Shown here piece by piece: positions 44,403-53,826 of a stretch of DNA of 64,000 nucleotides (position 1 is the stretch's first letter; every line of letters starts with the position of its first letter). The notes below the pieces were generated by a model, which did not search any database, was not told where the DNA came from, and saw only the letters and a program-made list of their open reading frames with translations. The DNA lies in assembly GCA_977006965.1 (NCBI GenBank), contig OZ345374.1:1736001-1800000 (forward strand), read 5' to 3'. The translations under genes and the position numbers were made by a program. Origin of the DNA: Phymatolithon calcareum. Lineage: Eukaryota > Rhodophyta > Florideophyceae > Hapalidiales.

Positions 44403-46061
44403 ATGAACGGATCTGCGGCGCCCGTGCATGGTTCATCGGCTGGCTACTCACACCGCCTGACGCAAGGCCAGTATCGCGGCAATTTGAACCTGCAGAACAA
44501 ACCTGATGGTCCTCTCGCCGTGTTGCATAAGGTGCGCATTCTCGCCGGCAAAATTCGAGCGGCGAAATCCGTCGTACTACACTCCGGTGCGGGATTATCT
44601 ACCGCCGCAGGTGTCGCAGATTTCCGGGGACCGAATGGAATTTGGACGAAGGAACGCGAGGCGGAGCGAATGCGCTTGAAAGAGCAGGCGCGCATTGTAG
44701 CTGACGCGCGAGCCAAAATGGCAGCGGCGCAGAAAAGGGCGCGCCCTGTAAATTTGTCTCCTTCACGCTCCGTTCGTGCGCGGACGAATGGGTTGGCAGT
44801 TGCGAAGAATGAAAAGGTTGAAATCGATGGTGACATTCATCCTGGGGGTGACCCGATGGCGGGCGCTACGAAGAGGGAACAGGGGCTATGGGGTGAGACT
44901 CAACTACCGTCACCAGTCAGCGTTGAAGACGCTATGCCGACACTTGCGCATATGGTGATAGCGGGTATGGTGCGTGATGGATTTGTGGATTACATTGTGT
45001 CTCAGAACGTAGACTGTCTTCATATTCGATCTGGAGTACCTCGGGAAAGGTTATCAGAATTGCATGGAAACCTGTTCATGGAATGGTGTGAAGCATGTAA
45101 GAAGGAATTTCAGCGCGATTATGAAATTCAGACAGCGGGAATGAAACCTACAGGAAATTTCTGTCCCATTTGTGCTGGTGAATTGCATGACAAGACTATC
45201 GATTGGGAATCGGTACTTCCGGAACCGGATTATAAGAACGCTGTGCGAAAATCCAAGAAAGCGGACCTTAATATTGTCGTCGGAAGCTCATGTCAGATGG
45301 TGCCGTCCATGAACTTGCCATTTAAATCCCGTCACAAGGACAACTCTGTCATTATTAACTTGTCACAAACCGTTAAAGACGGGGACGCCGGACTTATTAT
45401 TCGCGCCCCATGCGATACCGTGTTCGCACTGCTTGCGCATGAACTGGATATCGCAGTCGAACCGTATAGACATCGCGCGAAACTGGTGCTTGACGTGGCA
45501 GCGGCCAGCACTCTGAGTGTGGGAACGACGCGACTAGGATTGGTGATGCACTCAAGCCAGGGCGGTTTGTGGATGCGAATACCGTACGTACGTGCCGTGC
45601 AATTTGAGGTGGCTGGAACGCAAATTGCCCCTGGTGGGAACGCACCGCATTTCCGGGGCGTGTGCACTGTGGCGTGCAGGGAAGGAGATGTAATGCCCGT
45701 GCGATCTGTGGTCTGGTTAGAAAACGGGCAGACGGTGGAATTGGCAGTTAATTTCCGTGGAGTGCCTGTCGCGGCTTGGATGGAGACGACAGTGAAGGAG
45801 AAGGATTATCCTGCTGTCTTGAAGGAAACCATTCGAAGGGCAAAGGTTATGGGTATGGATGGTGTAAACCTGAGACAGATGGAGAAGAACGTCATGTCAT
45901 GGTATGTGAGGGCAGGGAGACCAAGATTCTCCATGTGCGTATTGTGCCGGGAAGAAGTATACTCGTCGGGAATGGGCTGGGAGGTGCGTGTTCGTGGGCA
46001 TATACGAAAATGCCTTACGAAGGCCCTAACAAAGCGTGAAGTGGAGGTCCAGAAAACTTGA
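44403..46061 (+). CDS. SIRT7-class NAD-dependent deacylase (class IV sirtuin)
   Basis: An intronless frame encodes 552 residues. The Rossmann NAD motif is VVLHSGAGLSTAAGVADFRG (residues 58-76) followed by PNGIW. QNVD (201-204) replaces the usual QNID, as QNCD does in SIRT7. IRSGVPRERLSELHGN carries the catalytic His at 221. Zinc Cys pairs are CEAC (229, 232) and CPIC (254, 257), and GSSCQMVP (295 on) closes the NAD pocket. Class IV sirtuins are nuclear or nucleolar deacylases of histones and rDNA factors. Two features are unusual: a charged, low-complexity insertion of about 70 residues (90-165) between the NAD motif and the rest, and a C-terminal region of about 200 residues (350-552) that I do not recognise, with two further CxxC-like cysteines near the end (MCVLC). 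Enolase diverges upstream. Confidence 0.9.
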   Translation: MNGSAAPVHGSSAGYSHRLTQGQYRGNLNLQNKPDGPLAVLHKVRILAGKIRAAKSVVLHSGAGLSTAAGVADFRGPNGIWTKEREAERMRLKEQARIVADARAKMAAAQKRARPVNLSPSRSVRARTNGLAVAKNEKVEIDGDIHPGGDPMAGATKREQGLWGETQLPSPVSVEDAMPTLAHMVIAGMVRDGFVDYIVSQNVDCLHIRSGVPRERLSELHGNLFMEWCEACKKEFQRDYEIQTAGMKPTGNFCPICAGELHDKTIDWESVLPEPDYKNAVRKSKKADLNIVVGSSCQMVPSMNLPFKSRHKDNSVIINLSQTVKDGDAGLIIRAPCDTVFALLAHELDIAVEPYRHRAKLVLDVAAASTLSVGTTRLGLVMHSSQGGLWMRIPYVRAVQFEVAGTQIAPGGNAPHFRGVCTVACREGDVMPVRSVVWLENGQTVELAVNFRGVPVAAWMETTVKEKDYPAVLKETIRRAKVMGMDGVNLRQMEKNVMSWYVRAGRPRFSMCVLCREEVYSSGMGWEVRVRGHIRKCLTKALTKREVEVQKT

Positions 46062-47235
46062 AAGAATTGGATGACAGACTTCGCTGAACTTGGCAACTGT
46101 CCAAGCTATATGAGATGAGAGACTTGGCAACTTGAGCGATAGTCGAGTAGTCTTGTAAATGTACCGATGCAGGGCGGAATCTTTTCCCTCTGTCGCTGCC
46201 GTACCGCCGTGTTCGAGCTCTGGGTACATTGGAAAGAAATGGTTTCGCTGTCTTTCGCTTAATGTCAATTTTAACACTTGAAAGGTGAACTCAAGTGCAC
46301 GGTCATGTTGCGGACATTGCATATTCGCAAGGCTTCGTGTCGAAAATAGACAAGTACGCCTACGCAAATACCGCTGAAATACGAAAGCTCATCATGATAC
46401 GGTTACGGGCGAGACTCTTAGCAATATTGTACGTACTCTGGACTTGCGAAAATGTTCCCCTTGGCAAAGCATTGCGAATTGGTCCTAGTAACGCCCCTGG
46501 GAGATGTTGCGTATTTCATCTGTCAGATAAAACGTGCGTCCCTAAGAGATGGTTGTCAACACGTTATAAGATCACCTGGGTTGATGCGAAGGAACGCATC
46601 CGACAAGAGGCGTGCAGTAGACAGAGAAGTGCCTAGCGAGACACTATCTGTCTTCACTATACGTCCACTGCGCCGGTTTCTCAAAAATCAGTGCTGCCCC
46701 TGGACCAAAAGGAAAATGCAAGATTGAATGCAAGAGCGGGACGAGGTGAAAGTGTGAAAAGGTATTGGATTAGTAGTTTAGGTCGTGAAGCTCCGATCAA
46801 TGCAGATTCATAGATGCGGAGATTGCGATGTGGAATTCGGGACAATGTCGCACTGGAGACAAGTGCTCACTATTTGTGAGCACCTGCCTCCATATCAATG
46901 ACTTCAAGATTGAGGCGTATCACACAAGGATGCACCACTGGGACGAGGTTCCTTCATCCTCCGCAGTATTTTAGCACTCACCTGCTTTAAAGAGTTGAAG
47001 GGCACAGGGCTAAACTGTAATTTTTCCAAACCTCTTGTCAAGCTCACCTCGAGATCGAGCAAGTAAAGCCCAGCTCTCGGTTCATATCTACTTTTGCAGT
47101 ACTCAGACATGAGACGCCATGAGGCGACCATAGATTTAAAGTTTTCTCATGAGAGGGGAGCGGGAAAGCCGGGAAAGCTCGCTGGTGCAGAAGTAGAGAA
47201 CTTTTCTGCTGAAAGCCACTGCAACTCCAGAGTAG
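46062..47235. other. Intergenic, 3' of the sirtuin
   Basis: No gene is recognised. A hairpin GTGCTCAC/GTGAGCAC lies near 46863-46883. The right end passes into LINE sequence, whose 5' boundary is unclear. Confidence 0.45.
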
Positions 47236-47595
47236 GTGTCAGAGTATACAGGGGCTGAAGCTAAAAACTCGGATGGCATGCAGTGGCTGCTAGATGCGGC
47301 GCCAAGCTGGACAAGAGAAAATGGCGTGACGTGGAATACCAAAAAAGGAAAAAGCGAGGTTCTCTATACCCAGGCCTCTTCCAGCTCAAATTCAGACTTG
47401 CGGGGTCCAAGCTCCACGAAACCCGCCGACTGGAATACCTCGGGACTACGATCGACAACACAGGCGTAACTGACCATGCTACCCTGAAACGCCTCTCCAA
47501 AGCGAAAGGTATTCTCCTTGCCCTCTGTGATATTGGCGTTACAGCTAAAGGACTGACGACAACAAAATGCATATCCATCTATAAGGCCTTGCTCC
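47236..47595 (+). pseudogene. LINE reverse transcriptase fragment, copy L2, 5' part
   Basis: Two overlapping frames give the end of a reverse transcriptase palm/thumb: WLLDAAPSWTRENGVTWNTK in one, then, after a frameshift near 47370-47400, LEYLGTTIDNTGVTDHATLK and KCISIYKALL in the other. The order matches the copies at 23.4 kb and 61.7 kb. The FADD catalytic motif is not present, so only the distal part of the domain survives. The frame is cut at 47595 by the LTR retrotransposon and resumes at 52149. Confidence 0.75.
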
Positions 47596-47939
47596 TGTAG
47601 TATAATGGCAGGGCAAACCCGGACTGTAAACGGGTGTGAAACAATCACGATGCGAAGGAAGAAGATAGAACAAAAGGGGACGAAAAGAATGGGGTGTGAA
47701 GCTACCTTGGGAGCGGTAGTTTAGGGAACCGTTATAGATGAAGGCACGAAAACCTCAGTCCTGGGGTGCTTGCCCCCTTTACTGTAGAGGGACGTCGAAC
47801 GTGGCATAAGTAGCACGACGACGTCGCAGAGCAACACAAAGAAGCTAATTAACCTATCGTGGAGGTAATTGTAATTACCGTGGGTAGCAAATTCCTGGTC
47901 GACGCTGTAAGCCCGAACGGAACGATTCACAATACTACA
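47596..47939 (-). repeat. LTR (3' LTR of the element)
   Basis: 344 bases, identical to the right LTR except for T/A within AACGA(T/A)TCAC near 47926. By element orientation this is the downstream LTR. Confidence 0.95.
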
Positions 47940-47962
47940 ACCACCCCCTCCCAAAACCGAAG
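47940..47962 (-). other. Polypurine tract
   Basis: On the minus strand the bases just before the LTR read GGGAGGGGGTGGT. This is the plus-strand priming site expected next to a 3' LTR and fixes the orientation of the element. Confidence 0.75.
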
Positions 47963-48181
47963 CACGGGAAGGGAGCAGGAAACATTGCTGACCGGCTGGC
48001 TGGCACCCTGCCGACAAACGCCGCGTTGCGCGGTCCTCCAGTGAATTGTGTGCGACAGTAGCGGTGACGTTTGGCACGTGCATTCGGCGCGCTCTCACGC
48101 GATCCGGTGCCTGCTGCGCGGAATTGTTGACACTCGTCGAGGAACTGTGTGCTTTTTGGAGTTTTGGCGCATGCCGATTCT

Positions 48182-49123
48182 ATGGATGTCTACCAAGCTC
48201 TGGACGGGATCGATGCCGGCCCGGATGCGCGGGGGGAAGATTCTGAGTCACGTTGCGCGGTGTTGGAACGCGCGGGATTCTCGTCATCCGCGTACCGCGG
48301 TTTAGTGCGGTCAGCAGAATGGCGGGCACACGTGACGCTGCACGTGCCGAAGAGAACCCTGAAAGGGTGGGCATGGGGGAAGGTGATGTCGTTTCGGATC
48401 GGCGCGCTCTCGCGCGGCCCGCGTGTACCTCGTGCCCTGCCGTCCGAAATTATCCGGGGAATGAACATTGACGAGATCACGGCCCTGTGGCGCCTGGACG
48501 CCTTTTTGCGATCCCCTGTGGGCGGGCTCGAGCGTCCCCGCCGGTATGACGCACGGTATCTGTTTTTGCCGAACATGCCGGTGTGTGACCGTGACACAGG
48601 GTGGGTGGATTTTCGTACGCCGTACTCGCTGCGCAAGGCGGAGCGCGTCCATCGCCTGCGACACGGGCACCTAATTCCCGGATATTTCCCGGAGGTGGAT
48701 GCGGCCGCGCCCTCGTCGCTTGAAGCCCAATATCCCCTCTGTGACCGCTATTTTGCACCGTATCAGGTCGGGGCCAGTTTGCTGGTGGGATATCCGTTTG
48801 TGGTGCGTCACTTTGGGCTCTTCCTCAGCCGTGGAACTGGGCCGCGCTGGCATGCGGTACAATGCGTGTTTGATACACTATGGGTGCAAGCTGTGGCCGG
48901 GGAGTTACTATCCGAAGCGGAGGACGGGCGATTATGGTGGGTGTCATCGCATATCATCACGCGAATGATAGAAGTCGGTTTGTTCGACCTGTGCGGCCGG
49001 GTGGTTGAACGGACGGATCGGTTGAAGGAACTCCTCTGGGAAATTGAGACCATTCGTTGGGACTGGGTCACCGGCAAGCGGCACTGGCCGAAAAAAATCG
49101 GTTCGGGGCGCCCATATTCGTGA
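48182..49123 (+). CDS. Unknown ORF in the left arm of the inverted duplication
   Basis: The frame encodes 313 residues from the ATG at 48182 and lies antisense to gag. It is rich in Arg, Trp and Tyr, with segments such as LPSEIIRGMNIDEITALWRL, RYLFLPNMPVCDRDTGWVDF, QYPLCDRYFAPYQVGASLLV and LWWVSSHIITRMIEVGLFDL. No retroviral enzyme, zinc knuckle or known fold is apparent, and there is no signal peptide. It ends shortly after an A7 tract at about 49092-49098; one base more there would let the frame continue through the 158-base spacer in plausible protein sequence (APIFVTCDWVKFDPEEWRPL), so this copy may be frameshifted near its end. It may be a captured gene or a lineage-specific element gene. 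Confidence 0.6.
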   Translation: MDVYQALDGIDAGPDARGEDSESRCAVLERAGFSSSAYRGLVRSAEWRAHVTLHVPKRTLKGWAWGKVMSFRIGALSRGPRVPRALPSEIIRGMNIDEITALWRLDAFLRSPVGGLERPRRYDARYLFLPNMPVCDRDTGWVDFRTPYSLRKAERVHRLRHGHLIPGYFPEVDAAAPSSLEAQYPLCDRYFAPYQVGASLLVGYPFVVRHFGLFLSRGTGPRWHAVQCVFDTLWVQAVAGELLSEAEDGRLWWVSSHIITRMIEVGLFDLCGRVVERTDRLKELLWEIETIRWDWVTGKRHWPKKIGSGRPYS

Positions 49124-50015
49124 CTTGTGACTGGGTTAAGTTCGACCCTGAGGAGTGGCGGCCGCTCATTGACGGCTCGTGGCGGGTGGAACTCGACCGA
49201 GAGGGTCGTCCGGTGCACGATCCCAACGAATGGTCTCAAATTCCCAGAGGAGTGCCTTCAACCGATCCGTCCGTTCAACCACCCGGCCGCACAGGTCGAA
49301 CAAACCGACTTCTATCATTCGCGTGATGATATGCGATGACACCCACCATAATCGCCCGTCCTCCGCTTCGGATAGTAACTCCCCGGCCACAGCTTGCACC
49401 CATAGTGTATCAAACACGCATTGTACCGCATGCCAGCGCGGCCCAGTTCCACGGCTGAGGAAGAGCCCAAAGTGACGCACCACAAACGGATATCCCACCA
49501 GCAAACTGGCCCCGATCTGATACGGTGCAAAATAGCGGTCACAGAGGGGATATTGGGCTTCAAGCGACGAGGGCGCGGCCGCATCCACCTCCGGGAAATA
49601 TCCGGGAATTAGGTGCCCGTGTCGCAGGCGATGGACGCGCTCCGCCTTGCGCAGCGAGTACGGCGTACGAAAATCCACCCACCCTGTGTCACGGTCACAC
49701 ACCGGCATGTTCGGCAAAAACAGATACCGTGCGTCATACCGGCGGGGACGCTCGAGCCCGCCCACAGGGGATCGCAAAAAGGCGTCCAGGCGCCACAGGG
49801 CCGTGATCTCGTCAATGTTCATTCCCCGGATAATTTCGGACGGCAGAGCACGAGGTACACGCGGGCCGCGCGAGAGCGCGCCGATCCGAAACGACATCAC
49901 CTTCCCCATGCCCACCCTTTCAGGGTTCTCTTCGGCACGTGCAGCGTCACGTGTGCCCGCCATTCTGCTGACCGCACTAAACCGCGGTACGCGGATGACG
50001 AGAATCCCGCGCGTT
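48267..50015. repeat. Inverted duplication, 796/795-base arms, 158-base spacer
   Basis: Left arm 48267-49062 and right arm 49221-50015 are reverse complements with only a handful of differences. I saw a G5/G4 length change at about 48376, a Val/Ile change in the ORF (CAGGTCGG against CAGATCGG) and two substitutions near the spacer end. The arms are far longer and more alike than any other repeat in the window apart from the LTRs. A read-through transcript from either LTR would fold into a long double-stranded hairpin. Confidence 0.95.
49166..49963 (-). pseudogene. Right-arm copy of the unknown element ORF, frameshifted
   Basis: This is the same protein as the left-arm ORF from VMSFRIGALSRGP to ERTDRLKALLWEFETIRWDR, in the sense orientation of the element. 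One G fewer than the left arm shifts the reading upstream of that point, so its N-terminus (MAGTRDAARAEENPERVGMG) is unrelated to the left-arm reading. At its 3' end it runs through the spacer in a new frame and stops. The true N- and C-termini are therefore both lost here. Confidence 0.6.
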
Positions 50016-51530
50016 ACCGTCAAGAAAGCTCGGCCAAATCAATAGGGCTGCACCTTCCGCACTATTGTTCATGTCTATATGCCGTTTGAACACAGACAAG
50101 AACCGCAGGCAGCTTATCGGATTCTTTCTGTCAAACACGTACTTTTTCATCGTGTGGCCTAACCGACGGGTATTGACTCCGATATGACGCGTGACCTCTC
50201 TACCCATAAACGGGTCTGTTCGTAGAAGGCGGTACTTCCGATACGACAGTATGTCTCGGAAGCGAGGGTCGCTGGGATCGATTTCCCGTAAACCCCTCAC
50301 TTTGGGGCCTAGGAGCGGACGACGGCCATATTGCCGAGAGGAAGCTTCGGCACGGTCCCAATTGCGCGCTTCTCTCTCCGTATGCCTTTTTCTCTGGCGG
50401 GTCTTCTCTCGACGGCGTATCTGCCTGCGCTCGATAAGGCGCTCTACGGAAGAACTGGAATCATAACCACTGCTGGAAGATTCTGAGTCCTCGATGTTGT
50501 CGCTTTGCCGAGCCCGTTGTTTTGGGACCCGGTTCGGGTATTTGTCCCGACGACAGCCTTCATCGTGACGGCAGGTGGACCCCCAATCACTTGTCGATGC
50601 ATCCGGCCAGGGGGGTCGCTGAGGACGCCCATTTCGATCGAGCGGTGGAATCAGCGTTGCACCGGTTGCACCGGTGTCTGCGGACTGCAACCGGAAAATT
50701 TCTTCGCTCTGGCGGGACAAGGTTGCTTGAGCGGATGTCAATTGGCGGGTCAGCGAGATGAGCCGATGCACCACTTGTCGTTGGACTTCTGTAGCGATCA
50801 AATCCTGGATTTGCAGCTCCTGTGCCTGGAAGAGATCGCGCTGCTCGTGTGCCAGTTGCATGTACTCCTGCTTCATGCGCGACATTTCTCTGAATATGAC
50901 CTCGCTAATTCCCTTCGCCCCGGGGGCTGCGGTACTACCCTTCAGAAAGGGCGCTTCCGAAGGTGTGTGATCGAGAATGGGTGGGCCGCCTTGGCGGTTA
51001 GAGTTCGTGTGGCCTGGTATCCTTGCCGGTCCAATCTGATTGACAAATCGAACAGGTGGAGTCGCTTGTTTCTGCGGTATAGGCTCAGAAGTCCCCGGAG
51101 TTCCGTGTCGGTATGGTGGATCTGTTGTCAGTCGTCTTGGAGATACTTCTGGTTGTCCATTTTCGGTTTCTGCCGGACTAGTGAAGGACACCGTTGCATG
51201 TCGTGGAATTGATGGGGCCTCGAAAAGGTCTTGTATTACGGGAATGTGTTCCCGAGTAATGTGCGTCGAAAGGACTTCAGGTTTTTCGTCCCGGCTTGGG
51301 GGCAGAGCGATTGGGGCAGACACAGTTTGCGTAGTGTATCGGAGAGTTTCGAAAATCCCTCGAAGGTAGGCTTCCTCGATTGCAGGCGTATCGATCCCGC
51401 TATCGGGTACGCAGTAGAGCTCATTAGCCGCGCGTGCGGCTGTTCCAATATGGGACCGGGAGTCGGAGGTGTCATCTGCACGACCTTTCGCGTTCAGCCC
51501 AGCATCCGCGGTAGTAGTAGTAGCCGTCAT
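49977..51530 (-). CDS. Gag-like polyprotein, 3'-truncated by the inverted duplication
   Basis: The frame encodes 517 residues from the first ATG at 51530. It stays open upstream into the LTR (to 51857), but without an ATG. Residues 1-190 are Pro/Thr/Ser-rich. A helical, Gln-rich coiled stretch follows (EVIFREMSRMKQEYMQLAHE, then LTSAQATLSRQSEEIFRLQS). Next come a Ser-rich and Arg-rich linker (ERLIERRQIRRREKTRQRKR) and a gag capsid-like segment near the end (SCLRFLSVFKRHIDMNNSAE then LLIWPSFLDG). Directly after SFLDG, at 50015, the sequence switches into the right arm and the frame closes 12 residues later, so the gag C-terminus and any zinc knuckle are missing. It packages element RNA in its family; this copy is probably defective. 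Confidence 0.7.
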   Translation of the reverse strand: MTATTTTADAGLNAKGRADDTSDSRSHIGTAARAANELYCVPDSGIDTPAIEEAYLRGIFETLRYTTQTVSAPIALPPSRDEKPEVLSTHITREHIPVIQDLFEAPSIPRHATVSFTSPAETENGQPEVSPRRLTTDPPYRHGTPGTSEPIPQKQATPPVRFVNQIGPARIPGHTNSNRQGGPPILDHTPSEAPFLKGSTAAPGAKGISEVIFREMSRMKQEYMQLAHEQRDLFQAQELQIQDLIATEVQRQVVHRLISLTRQLTSAQATLSRQSEEIFRLQSADTGATGATLIPPLDRNGRPQRPPWPDASTSDWGSTCRHDEGCRRDKYPNRVPKQRARQSDNIEDSESSSSGYDSSSSVERLIERRQIRRREKTRQRKRHTEREARNWDRAEASSRQYGRRPLLGPKVRGLREIDPSDPRFRDILSYRKYRLLRTDPFMGREVTRHIGVNTRRLGHTMKKYVFDRKNPISCLRFLSVFKRHIDMNNSAEGAALLIWPSFLDGNARDSRHPRTAV

Positions 51531-51789
51531 GTGATGGTCCACAGAGAGCTGTAGTTGTTCAGCGTCGGCGACAAGGGGATCTGGCGGCTCTGGGAGATTC
51601 GCCCTGCGATCTTGCGAATGTGGCCCTCCCCTAGGCGTCAATCGTTGATCGAGGCGAAGTTGGGGGGCAGATGCAGATGCCACTCTTGATGCGCGGCCTG
51701 CGTCATTATCTGTTGCGTAGTCGGTAGTCGTGCGGCGGAAGACGCAGCCTTCGGGGGTCGATCTTTTCCCATTCCAAAGCTCAGATTTT

Positions 51790-51803
51790 GGGTCGGGAGA
51801 CCA
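51790..51803 (-). other. Primer-binding site
   Basis: On the minus strand, one base after the end of the right LTR, the sequence is TGGTCTCCCGACCC. It starts with the TGG complementary to a tRNA CCA end. I could not identify which tRNA. It marks the right LTR as the 5' LTR. Confidence 0.7.
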
Positions 51804-51804
51804 C

Positions 51805-52148
51805 TGTAGTATAATGGCAGGGCAAACCCGGACTGTAAACGGGTGTGAAACAATCACGATGCGAAGGAAGAAGATAGAACAAAAGGGGACGAAAAGAATG
51901 GGGTGTGAAGCTACCTTGGGAGCGGTAGTTTAGGGAACCGTTATAGATGAAGGCACGAAAACCTCAGTCCTGGGGTGCTTGCCCCCTTTACTGTAGAGGG
52001 ACGTCGAACGTGGCATAAGTAGCACGACGACGTCGCAGAGCAACACAAAGAAGCTAATTAACCTATCGTGGAGGTAATTGTAATTACCGTGGGTAGCAAA
52101 TTCCTGGTCGACGCTGTAAGCCCGAACGGAACGAATCACAATACTACA
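51805..52148 (-). repeat. LTR (5' LTR of the element)
   Basis: 344 bases, one difference from the left LTR. By the primer-binding site it is the promoter-bearing upstream LTR and would drive gag leftward. Confidence 0.95.
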
Positions 52149-52960
52149 GCTCCAATGTCGATGCGAATACGCACTGCACCTACGCCGTGGTCTAAGTCCA
52201 TTCAAGCGCATGAAGAACAGGTAGAAGGACTGTTCTACTCCCTTATATTTGGCCCTTTGCTAATCTGAATAATGATCGAATGCGAACGCTGTGCAGAATC
52301 ACACCACCAGAGCTCAGACGCAAGAAATAAGGAGAGCACTTTGCGTTGCGACTCCTGCATGCAAAACGGAACCTGGAGGAGAGCAAGAACTACGAGGGCA
52401 AGGATGAGGACTTGGCACAGGCACAGAGGGATATATAATACCTTGAAGAGCACGAACTGTTGAACGTCCCAGCGAAGAGGGTCATGGACGGAAAGGTCAC
52501 GCACAAGGATGAGAAACTGCGAATCTACCGGGCATGGAGCGAGACGGAGAAGGTCCAAAAACGAAAATTCGCTGTGGATATGAACGAGAATCAAAATGCC
52601 ATTTTCCAAATCAAGTCGAGAAAACACAGACTTTGGGCAGTCAAGTGGTTTTTCGGCCGCTTCCCCCCGTGAAACCCCTCGGCGTATGTCGGCAACTACG
52701 AGGAACTAGCAACGACGCTGCTGGAAACCCTTCAACTCAACTTAACGCAACCACAGATGGATGACAGTGCAGAAGTGGAAGTGAAACAAGCGATGGACAA
52801 ATTAATGATGCTAGAAATCGAGATGAAAGAGGAAATGATGGTGTAATGATGGATGCGATACGTTGTAGTCTCTCCCAGAAGGGTTACAGCACAATGCGAA
52901 GCTGCTCAAGTGTTGTAGTGTACGGGCGTTGAGCGCTTCTAAAATAAAAACATACAATTT
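52149..52960 (+). pseudogene. LINE fragment, copy L2, 3' part
   Basis: After the target duplication the LINE resumes in the same sense: CRCEYALHLRRGL corresponds to WEYALHVTPM in copy L1 and EYAMHLTPW in copy L3, and FYSLIFGPL then matches FFNQVFGPLARG. Stops and frameshifts follow: the first stop is about 17 codons in, and later frames at 52460-52672 carry a charged helical stretch. An A-rich tail lies near 52938-52965 (CTAAAATAAAAACATACAA). With 47236-47595 this reconstitutes one decayed LINE 3' half that predates the LTR element. Confidence 0.75.
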
Positions 52961-53826
52961 CCCCCTATGCAGGGGTTGTAGTTCTCCGTTGAGTGTGTCG
53001 CCATGTAGGGAAATGTGCACCTCTCTGACCGCTAGTTCGAAAGAAAGCAACAATGGGGAACTGTAAAGGGCAATATGTTCACAAGGCCCAAGTTTGTTGC
53101 CTCAGACCCGTGTCCCACCGCATCATGCACAATAAAGCTCGTGCATGTCGCAAATTCGAGGTCCTAAATAATCGCTGTCGAGAAGACAAGAAACAACGGG
53201 TCTCAAGTGGCTCCGTCTCGCACACTGCCGCCTGTTTCTCATAACAAGACAGTAAATTCGGAGACATTCTAACTGGCTCTGGATGAGCGCCGCTTCATAC
53301 TCCAGCGCCGATGACCAGATTCGGAATGGTATAAATGCAACAGCACCCGAGCACAGCATTGTGTCAGAAGGCAGTCGGAATAAGAATCACCAAGTCTTGG
53401 TCGACTCAGTGCTCCTTCCGGGAGCACACGGAGAGAAGTGGCTGGTGTAGGCGTCTCGCCATGCCGGGTCCCCGTTTGGGAAACCAGCGGTCATAACGGA
53501 TCACTAAGACTAACTGGTGTGTGACGACATACTTGAACAACCCGTGGACCTTCGCGAGGTTCTACAACGCTGAGCGCGCGAAAGGTAATAAACTCTCTTT
53601 TGTTCTGAGCTGTTCATTGCCGTTTTGCGACAGTGCATAGCGTCATGAAATCGGCTAGAAAAGGCAAAGGTTCTGACTCTTATCGCCAAGCTGATTTTAC
53701 TCCATATGGTTTGGTCTAGAAAGACCCTACCCGTGACCGTATGGCCTTCAAAAAGTTGCCCTAAGCGTCTGCAGATGCGTTAGTGACTTTTAATAAAAAC
53801 GCTTACTTCTTCTTCTCCATTCAGTT
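52961..53826. other. Gene-free tract with dispersed repeat R3
   Basis: No gene is seen. Repeat R3 copy 2 lies at 53205-53290. A hairpin GTGCTCC/GGGAGCAC lies near 53409-53427. Confidence 0.45.
53205..53290 (+). repeat. Dispersed repeat R3, copy 2
   Basis: Matches the reverse complement of 26500-26590 (see that entry). Both copies are similarly short, so this may be a conserved piece of a longer degraded element. Confidence 0.6.

Larger units (their letters stand above)
47596..52148 (-). mobile_element. Young non-autonomous LTR retrotransposon with an internal inverted duplication
   Basis: The element is 4553 bases. Two 344-base LTRs (47596-47939 and 51805-52148) differ at one base, and each ends in TGTAGTA..TACTACA. 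A 5-base target duplication GCTCC flanks it (47591-47595, 52149-52153). The element reads on the minus strand: a primer-binding site follows the right LTR, a purine tract precedes the left LTR, and gag runs leftward from the right. No protease, reverse transcriptase, RNase H or integrase is found in the 3865-base interior. The space is instead filled by two inverted copies of an unknown ORF. It is inserted into LINE copy L2. It needs enzymes from an autonomous relative not present here. The near-identity of the LTRs indicates recent insertion. Confidence 0.95.

Noticed and set aside
47283-47600. The LINE frame as a complete 105-residue gene
   Set aside because: It is the distal reverse-transcriptase region of a broken LINE, continued at 52149 after the LTR element.
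47596-47650. A tRNA-Tyr-like fold in the LTR end (TAGTATAATGGCAGGGC..ACTGTAA..)
   Set aside because: The anticodon-like stem is suggestive, but no acceptor stem or B box follows. The sequence is the terminal part of an LTR present in two copies.
48149-49123. A start at 48149 for the left-arm ORF
   Set aside because: That position is GTG. The first ATG in frame is 48182.
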